NCBI RefSeq assembly: GCF_003672135.1
Contig: NC_039519.1
Coordinates: forward strand, 1,922,001-1,986,000
Origin: Ooceraea biroi
Taxonomy: Eukaryota; Arthropoda; Insecta; Hymenoptera; Formicidae
Direction: 5' to 3'
DNA: 64,000 nucleotides
The notes beneath the pieces are model-generated. The model was not told where the DNA came from. It was given only the letters and a program-made list of their open reading frames with translations, and did no database searches. Shown here in pieces: positions 56,385-64,000 of the stretch. Position 1 is the first letter of the stretch, and every line of letters starts with the position of its first letter. The position numbers and the translations under genes were made by a program.

Positions 56385-58017
56385 TTATTTATTTATTTAG
56401 TTATTTATTGTTTGTTTTGTTTCAATGAATGATTTAGGTAAATATATAAGTTCTTGAAAAAAGAAGAAATAGACAAGTTTATCTCAACGATAAATATGCG
56501 AGATTATTAACAAAAAAACACTACATGAACTAACTTCTAAACTATACACATGAAATGTTTGTTCTTGAATATTCTCTTATCCTGGATTTTCATTAACAAT
56601 TTGTTTCTAACAGAATATATGTATCTTATTAATAGTAATACATCGCAAAATTATAAAATTTCATATAATAAAATGTACAATTTAAGTGCAAATTTTTCGA
56701 ATGAAATTTATTTATATTTATTTTAAAAAATTTCGAATGAAGTTTTTGTACATATAAAATCAAATTAAAACGGTCTGTTCAAAGCAATGAGCTTATAAAG
56801 TATTGTATTTCAATACGAATTACTTGCGAAGAAAATGTTGCTAAATGAGAGTTTCACATAATTACAAATTTATAATTCCACAAATATAGAACTTATTAAT
56901 ATACTTTGCACGTTTGTATCGCTACAAAGCATTCACGTAAAATAGATGTGAAAGATTTTCTATGAGATTAAATGAAGTACACAAAACTAAAATTGATTGA
57001 ACTGCATAGAAATAGCCATTGTTGAAACTTAAAGTAATGTTAAGAACTCCGCAGCAGTGCTTTCACTTTTTACATTAAAGGATTACAATGTTGTAAAATA
57101 AAAAGTTTCATTAATTATGTAAATATAATAAATTTATTATTAAGTATTAACAGTTTTTACAGAATTCGCGCTTAAATATGGTACAACTACAAGTAAAGAT
57201 ATTAACAACTACAGTCGAAGAACACTTATAACACATATGCAGATTCTCTTCTGTTTTCTTTAGTATAAAACGCAGCTTACACAAATTGCACGGCAGTGGA
57301 CGTCCGCTATACGACTAGAGATGTACATTCAATCGAACTGCATCGTAATTAATTAATTCCTTCTCAGGAATCTATCGAACTTGATGTTTCGAGTCGAATA
57401 GCGTCGTCGAAAGTATGTGAAAATGGATAGTCACGTACGTGTCTAATTAAGGTACAGTGTGTACTACACACTTACATCGCACTGGATAATTCGCACGCGT
57501 CATTGTGTGCGTTGATCACGCGCTCTCCAGTGCTCGCACAACGGTCGCCAATTAACCGCAATCGTGTGAACGTCGTGTGAAACCTCACGGTATTGTTCAC
57601 GCAATTACGTATGTACGCGCGCATTAATCGTGATCACGATATAGTAAAATGACATGAGCAAACGCGCGATATCGTATAAATAAACGTATTATAGTACAAC
57701 GCGATTGGCATCAATCATTTACAACGATCGCGAGCCGGCAGGACTCGCGTGGATACGCATTTGTATATATAAAGCTTACACGTGACTTCGTCCTCTCGGA
57801 TCTAAAGCCTACGCTGGACGGTTGGAATCGCACAATGTGGCATTTTCTTGTTCCCTATGATTAAAATCTACATCGATGCGTTACGGACGGTCAATGATTC
57901 ACGATCGTGACAGTGGATCTCCGTCAAAAAAACATTTTCGAAGTTATTGATCGAGAGACTTGATTATTACACAGCAGCTCTCCCAATCGCCCTGTCACGT
58001 AATTGATAACTGATATA
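56216..58017. other. Intergenic; no gene recognised
   Basis: (TA)n at 56341-56375 then AT-rich unique sequence. 57280-57960 is richer in CpG with a TATATAAAG at about 57764, but no plausible coding start follows. Confidence 0.4.
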
Positions 58018-58021
58018 TTAA

Positions 58022-59409
58022 CCCTTTCATACCTGATTTTTTTGTACAATTTGCATCTAATTCACATCTTACTAACAGTTTTTAAGGTCGCTGATTATGA
58101 ATCTGTACTCAAAATTTTAAAATTCAAAATGGCGGACCAAGACATAAAATTTTCTTGGATTTGAATGAAATTCATATTCTAAGGATTTTTGGGGTCGCTG
58201 ATTTGAAATATCAGTTGTTTTTCATAGGTACTTCTCATCAGTTGTTGAAAAATAAGTTTTACTGAAACCCAACAAAATGTAGCACTTTGGTCCGCCATAT
58301 TGAATCCGCCATTTTGGAATTAAGTATCGATTTTTTTCATATAGCCCTCATGTTGACCTTCAAAATGAGCCTAGAAAGAATCCGCTATCTTCATTTGCGT
58401 GGAAGATATATGTATTTTTCACTTTTTCCCCTTTTTGACACTTTTTGATGAGGTATGGAGGTCAAATGGTGAAAGTCATAAAGGTATTGATTTTTTTAAG
58501 AGTTCTATCCTCCATTTTTTAAATAAGCCCAGAAAGAAATCGCTATCTTTATTTTTTGTGGAAGATATGAATTTTTGGAAGACTGGTATATATGTATACA
58601 GGGTGTTTGATAACTTCGCGACCGCCGGTTACTGGCGTATAGTTTGGACCTAGCCGAATAGAAAAGTCCTGTGTCATTTTGCGATTTTCGCAATAATTAC
58701 CGAGTTATTAAAAGATTAAAGTAACCGAATAAGAGTGCGGCTCGTGCAGCGAGTCGTCAGTAGGACGGCCGAGCGCTCCTCCGACTGTAGCGTGGTGGGG
58801 GACGGGCGGGCTAATATTGAAAAATAAACATATCTAAAACGTTTTTAGCACAAATTATAAAGATGGGCTGAAATAGCAAACAGAAATTGGAAGAACCAGA
58901 TATATTAAATGATCAATTTATTATTATTAAAGTGATAATAAAGTTAACAATGACATGAATTGAAATTATAATTACTTGATTCACAAATACAGTAATATTA
59001 AAATGTAATATTAAATGGCCTAATCCACTTTCGTTACTTAATGTAAGAACTGTTCGAAGTGCCTTCCTCGTTTTTGTACACAGAGTTCGACTCTTCTAAT
59101 AATATTGCGTGTTGCACGGTACGCCATTTCCGGCGTGATGGTATTGAAGGCGGCAATGATTGCTTCACGCATTTCATTTTCCGTACCATCATGCCGGTGC
59201 AACACGGTCGTCCTACCGACAACTCGTTGCACGAGCCGCGCTCTTATTCGGTTACTTTAATCCTTTAATAACTCGGTAATTATTGCGAAAATCGCAAAAT
59301 GGCACAGGACTTTTCTATTCGGCTAGGTCCAAACTATATGCCAGTAACCGGCGGTCGCGAAGTTATCAAACACCCTGTATATATATATGTATCACCAGGT
59401 ACAAAAGGG
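58022..59409. mobile_element. PiggyBac-type MITE containing a nested IS630 element
   Basis: TTAA at 58018-58021 and 59410-59413 encloses CCCTTTCATACCTGATTTT / ACCAGGTACAAAAGGG, i.e. the TTAA-CCCTTT ends typical of piggyBac-like elements. Repeated AAAATGGCGGACC-type phrases inside. No transposase. Confidence 0.88.
58599..59377 (-). mobile_element. IS630/mariner-type element nested in the piggyBac MITE
   Basis: TA-flanked CAGGGTGTTTGATAACTTCG / CGAAGTTATCAAACACCCTG. TIRs are ~170 bp, with shared GCGACCGCCGGTTACTGGCG. 59232-59038 (minus) encodes the transposase C-terminus only (ITPEMAYRATRNIIRRVELC ... GRHFEQFL), so it is an internally deleted derivative. Confidence 0.88.
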
Positions 59410-59413
59410 TTAA

Positions 59414-60186
59414 TTCGGTGTTGCGATCTGAGTTTGTGATGCAATTTGTAAACTTTTTGTAATTCGTTTACGACGAACCATTGCGTGGTGTCTCCGACAC
59501 TCGACAGAAAATAAATCGGACAAAATAACATGAGCATCTCTTGCGCTCTTTTATTTGCCTTTTCAACGTGCATGATATTTTCACGGCCTCGTTTCACCAC
59601 TACATCTAAACGCTGTATCGCTGCTCTTTTATGGATATCGCATACCGAGTAACTCGTTCAGAATATATCCCGTCGAGAATTCTACGCTCTGAATTGGCAC
59701 GGTACACATTCAGAAGATGACATGAAAGGAAGAATATGTAGGAATAGGTAGGAAGTTATTCAATTATAAGCTTTCACTTGCGCTCCTTGTATCGCGAGCT
59801 TTGGGGTTGTCGATGTAATAGAAAAAGAAACAGCGATATGCAGTATCGATTATTGTGTAAATCCTATCATTGCGATATTTCATGCGTCACGTATGTATGA
59901 AACTAAATACGAAAGGATTTATTGAGAAAAAGCAGATGAACAACCGTCGTGGTGATTTCTAGCGCATGATGTTTTAGCTCCCGGACATTCAATATCTTAT
60001 AGTCAATGAAAATATTACGTAAAAAATATTACGTTCATCACAGTTGAGTGTTCTACTCGTGTAGACGATATTGGAATCAAAATTACGGAAATGCAACTCA
60101 TTCACAGGAGGATTACACCTCAGTGTTCTCTCTTTCGGTAACGGTACTCAGGATAGTTGGTACAACCGCGCATCGTCCGATCACAC
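59414..60186 (-). other. Probable 3' UTR / flank of cadherin gene
   Basis: Unique sequence below the cadherin stop codon on the minus strand; a minus-strand AATAAA lies at 59923-59918. No other gene. Confidence 0.45.
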
Positions 60187-61940
60187 TTACAATTCCGTCG
60201 TGGTCTCTACAGGACTCTGCTCGCCTAGATACGTAAATCCAAGATGCGAATAATCTTTCCTTTCTCTGAAAGTGACATTATCGTTGGACAGACTAGGATT
60301 CAGCAGATCCCCGCCGTGATTGTACAGAGGGTTAAGCACCGGCGTTGCATCGCGATTGTTCAGAGTGTTCGTGTTGCTCACGCTGTGATTTTTTCGGCTC
60401 AGTGTGGACCGTCGCAAGGAATGGACATTGCTATCACCGTGATTACCAACAATGCTAGATGCCCGGGCTGTCGTCGCCGCTTCGGAGCTAACCGGACTTT
60501 GTTGGCCTTAAATAGAACACACAAGTCTAGTATATATACTTTGAATTTATAGAATCATCACGCAACATCCAGTTTTATATCAATATTCTTTGAACGAAAG
60601 GAGTTTTACCTTAATATGAAATAGATAATCATATATCTTTATTTTTACGTGTTTATTCAATAAACTGCAGAAAGAAATAATGCAAAACGAATAAAATATT
60701 CCGTCTACAGATCTACAGATTTTTTGACATGCATTATATAGCTTGGCATACATCAGTTTTATGATATTCGAATTACCAGTACTGTCGCCATGATCTTTGG
60801 TGATATAACTGACGTTGTCCAGGCTGAAAGCGTGATTCTTGTTGCTGAAGTCCAGCTGTAAATCGTTGCAACTGTCATTATCGTCGACCGGCACACTCAT
60901 CTGTAGTACCTGTGTCTCGTACTCTTTCAAATTAGGCTCCACGTAGACGGGATCGTACCGCGGTACTACATACATGCGTTGCATACGCTCCTTGTACGCC
61001 TTGTATCTACGTCACACAAGAGTACATTTTTATGGTGAGGAAAAGGATCTCTCGGATTTTACCGTGTGTGTGGATCTCACACACTGCGTAAACACCCCGG
61101 AAAGATCATTTTACAATGATCGCAACGTCGATGTAATAAGTGTGTTTGCGGAGATACCCGTAACGGAAACCACAATTAAAACTAATGGAGACAATAAAGA
61201 GCAGTATGAATTTGCATCGCTCGCATTCAAATGAATATTCACACTCGCGGAGCAACTCTCCCATGCAACCATAATAACTGAGATCGTCCCTGGGTCTCGA
61301 TGCTTTGTATGATTAATATTTGCGCACCAGTATCACAATTTTTATTTCTATCAAATAAATATGCAAAAACTGCACAAGGAAATTTTGTAACGTAAATTCG
61401 TGAGTCCAGTTTTCAAATACGAACTATATGTGAGAAAAATTTAACATTTTTTTCTTTCTTTTTCGTATGTCTTTAATCAATGTGTATACCGTGTTTATTA
61501 ATATTTTGTTTATATAGACTTACTTTTTATTAAATAACATTGTTTTAAATATATAATTCTTATATTTTAACTCTCCAATTATTTGTACTCTTTTCGAAAT
61601 TTTCATCAATTTATTCCATTAAATTGTTAAATCATCATTGTGATTCTCTTTGACTATACTTATATAGTTAAGGATTCCAATATTGAGATTGTGCATGAAC
61701 ATTACTTACTTAGACCAAGAAATGCATATGTAAATAATTCCAGCAATGCCGAGGATCAGGATTACACATGCGATGACAATCAACGCATACGGGAACACTT
61801 CGCCACTGAACGCGACCGCTGTTTGCGTTCTCACCGGCTCAGGTGGCATCATGGGTGCATGAATATCGATGGCGTTCGCTCGTATTAATGTAGATACGTC
61901 AAAGGTAATGTTCGACATAGCAGATTTATCCATGATTGAC
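60187..61940 (-). CDS. Cadherin-family protein, transmembrane and cytoplasmic exons (C-terminus)
   Basis: Three exons join in frame (phases 1, 2, 1): 61940-61710, 61006-60777 and 60506-60187. The first holds a juxtamembrane stretch (APMMPPEPVRTQTAV) and one strong transmembrane helix (VFPYALIVIACVILILGIAG). The tail begins KYKAYKERMQRMYVVPRYDP and continues with VSYITKDHGDSTG, QQSPVSSEAATTARASS, and a Ser/Asn-rich end. From memory the tail best matches the conserved cytoplasmic domain of an insect long cadherin (Cad86C-like), but no cadherin repeats are in the window, so the name is tentative. The last residues ETTTEL fit a class I PDZ ligand. Extracellular exons must lie right of 61940, probably beyond the window; the K7 element would then be in an intron. 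Confidence 0.75.
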
Positions 61941-62620
61941 CTGACAAATATTCACTATTTTTAATATTTGGTCAATATCAAACGTCGGCATGTAATTAAA
62001 TGACGCAGTGGCTCCGTCATTTGTGGAAATGTTCGTATGGAAAGACATATCTTCCATCATCAGCCGCATCGGTGCAAATCATAGACATAATATTATAAAT
62101 ATAGATAGAGCTTTATCGTCATCTCTGCCTGTTCACGCGCCAAGATAAAGTATCTAAAATCATCTAGATTATCAAATTTTCTTTCCTCGCGCATGCGCAT
62201 TCGCGTGTTCTCCTAGCAAATACACATGAGAATATTTATTTTGCAAAATTAAAATAGCTTTCTATAAATCATTTTCTACTTACGCCGAAGATATAGATGG
62301 AATAGAACCCTGTTGCAATTGTCCAAATTTAAAACATGATTCATCAAAATGGAAATTGCATAATAAGGCACCAATATAAGCATTGAATTTTTTATGTTTT
62401 TTGAAGGATAAGATAATTTATTTACAGCATTAATCCAATCTTCCCATTTTTTTTTAAATAACTGGATTGAACATGGAAACCTATCGGTAACACAATAAAA
62501 TTTAAATCTTTACTATTTAAAAATGGAGAGAAGATTTCTTAACTTACAATGAATAAATGATACGATAAAATTTCATTTAGTATTTCTTTATAGAGTGCAG
62601 ATGACAAAATAATTAATGAC
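61941..62620 (-). other. Probable cadherin intron; no further exon supported
   Basis: The acceptor TTTGTCAG sits at 61948-61941. An open minus-strand stretch at about 62075-61950 is out of phase with the next exon and was not accepted as coding. Confidence 0.4.
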
Positions 62621-62934
62621 AAAATGGTAAAAGTTTACCTTTATACACCACCCTCCAACTAACCTTCGATTGACCTTGACGTTGACCTTGACCCCTAAGG
62701 ATGTCAAGGCCATTGACCATTCCCGTCGCTCATTGTTCAGTAAAAAGTTATTAACAATATAAATTTAATACTGATTCTATTACTTCTTGGACACGGGTTG
62801 GATTAGACTTGTACCTTTGAGATAGATTTGCAGGAGGACGGGCTCCGCCTGTATTTATGGCAATGTTTATATACAAATTTGCACGGTCATATTCTTATAT
62901 TGTCAGAAATCAAACGTAACCAGTGTGTCGTATA

Positions 62935-62942
62935 GTCAGTGC
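62935..62942 (+). promoter_or_regulatory. Candidate arthropod initiator (GTCAGTGC)
   Basis: TATAGTCAGTGCG lies ~45 bp upstream of the ATG at 62982 and fits the arthropod Inr core TCAGT. No TATA box 30 bp upstream. A candidate only. Confidence 0.35.
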
Positions 62943-62981
62943 GTTAAGTGTTCGATTAATTTTCCAATAATTATATAAATA

Positions 62982-63413
62982 ATGGTATATTCAGTTGAAC
63001 AAATAAATAATAATCCTTGGCTTGCGGTCCAAGATGTTGTTGGTAATGCGAATACATGGCCTAAATTCATACGACAAATGTTTTGGAATAAAAATTTTAA
63101 GGATCATAATCGAATGATTATTGTAAATTTTGCATATATAAATGCAATTTCCGAGGAATTTTTGCATGACATTTTGGCTTTTACCTTAAAAAATGCATAT
63201 AGATGAGAGGAAGCGCAATGTTAAAGACAGATTTCGTTATTTAAATCATGAGGTAATTCTTTTAATGTTAATTGATAACTATGTCAAATAAATATTATTG
63301 TTCTTTATACTTTGTAGGAATTTGGACGACTTAGACGCAGCTGTGTATATAGTTACAATGTTTATTTTAAAGAGATGCTAGATCTAAAGTTTAATCCAAT
63401 TAAAAAATCTTAA
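62982..63413 (+). CDS. Unrecognised two-exon gene inside K7 (one-base frame break)
   Basis: Exon 1, 62982-63252, starts AATAATGG with MVYSVEQINNNPWLAVQDVV and ends RFRYLNHE|GTAATT. A 65-bp intron ends TTTGTAG. Exon 2, 63318-63413, reads EFGRLRRSCVYSYNVYFKEM and ends with TAA. The short intron is normal for insects. As read, the frame of the ATG stops at 63206; the two halves of exon 1 are offset by one base at a run of six A (63188-63193). With five A the reading would be continuous at about 121 residues, so this is a recent pseudogene, a sequencing slip or a true frameshift. The protein is basic and aromatic-rich. I do not recognise it. Confidence 0.5.
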
Positions 63414-63640
63414 AATTAAACTTATTTTTTTTACTTTCGATTAAAGTAGTTTCGAAAAAGTCTTTAATTTCGATTAAAGCAGAAATAATTTGTATTTACC
63501 TGTTTTGTGCTTTTGGTTAAAATAAAGAATACTTTGTATTTATAAACAAACTATTCTATATATTAATGATTCACTGCTTTAAATAAATTTTGTTCGTTCA
63601 TATTCAAAATAACTACTATATTTTCGAAACTTATGTCTCC

Positions 63641-64000
63641 TTATGTGCATAATTATTCAAACTTGTTTTGTTACTAATTTACAAATTCTCATACTTCATT
63701 CTCTTACTGCTCACTTTATCGACACTAACTAAGATTTACTTGCCTGAAATACGGAAATAATATTTACATGCTTCGATATGTTTGTATGATAGGATTATTA
63801 CCTAAATAGCATTGAAGAGGAAACGTGTTATCAGATTCAAGCATTCGTAGTTCTGATTTGGCAGAGTGAAACAGAGTGATTTAGCAGAGAGAAACATGTT
63901 ACTGCACGATTTCCTACATCTTACTTATGATAACAACCTTATTGATTATTTGTGTAATTAACTAGTGATACATCGCGAAATCGTATGTCCACGATGTCAG
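63641..64000. other. No gene recognised
   Basis: AT-rich flank, presumably still in the cadherin intron. Confidence 0.35.

Larger units (their letters stand above)
62625..63640. mobile_element. K-family element (copy K7) carrying a two-exon gene
   Basis: The left outer arm 62625-62765 has TGACCTTGA at 62671-62679 and 62683-62691 and CCCGTCGCTCATTGTTCAGT. The right inner arm 63470-63640 is inverted (TTCTATATATTAATGATTCA, AAATAACTACTATATTTTCG). The right outer arm is missing. The ~700 bp between them hold the gene at 62982-63413. Confidence 0.7.

Noticed and set aside
57760..57870. TATATAAAG followed by a short ATG frame as a promoter and gene
   Set aside because: The frame is nine codons long with no donor site; no other transcript feature is seen.
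61950..62075. Open minus-strand stretch as a further cadherin exon
   Set aside because: It runs into the next exon in the wrong phase and shows no acceptor at its start.

Overview
The window looks like a piece of an insect nuclear genome, most likely from a hymenopteran and probably an ant. The signs are intron-bearing animal genes with GT/AG splice sites, interstitial TTAGG telomere-type repeats, many mariner/Tc1/pogo/piggyBac-type elements, Penelope-like retroelements and a purine-skewed non-LTR retrotransposon. This taxon call is inference. No prokaryotic feature, CRISPR array or rRNA gene is visible.

Five host genes are recognisable. (1) A complete seven-exon lipase / phospholipase A1-like gene (3419-7011, minus) has an intact Ser-Asp-His triad, and one intron carries a 1.9-kb TTAA-flanked element. 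(2) A trypsin-inhibitor-like (TIL) cysteine-rich gene (27106-31734, plus) has two visible coding pieces separated by 4.5 kb of nested transposons. (3) A complete five-exon carbonic-anhydrase-related gene (39096-42703, plus) has lost two of the three zinc-binding histidines. (4) A tetraspanin (45225-53565, minus, only the N-terminal exon missing) contains a 6-kb intron packed with repeats. (5) The C-terminal exons of a cadherin-family protein (60187-61940, minus) encode the transmembrane helix, cytoplasmic tail and a terminal PDZ-ligand-like motif. Genes 3 and 4 converge; genes 4 and 5 lie in the same orientation.

The rest is mostly mobile DNA. From left to right: a LINE-like 3' end abutting telomere repeats; a solo-LTR-like element; a foldback; the lipase; a dead IS630/mariner; a decayed 4.9-kb LINE (8565-13493); a gypsy integrase scrap; a dense field of palindromic and TIR elements (13.9-33.7 kb) that includes a Penelope-like element with inverted ends; a broken mariner (33771-35058); a nested foldback interrupted by an LTR-like insertion (35334-38838); then elements lodged in introns and between genes.

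A recurring palindromic family, here called K, has at least seven copies or half-copies. Its arms carry clusters of the nuclear-receptor half-site TCAAGGTCA, and three copies have TTAGG-type repeats at the centre. Its copies carry different payloads; the one at 62625-63640 contains an apparent two-exon gene with a 65-bp intron that I do not recognise. K and its payloads are the best candidate here for something undescribed. Several other palindromic elements carry a lone first-exon-like ORF ending at a 5' splice site (THAP-like at 32281, unknown at 37158 and 19263).
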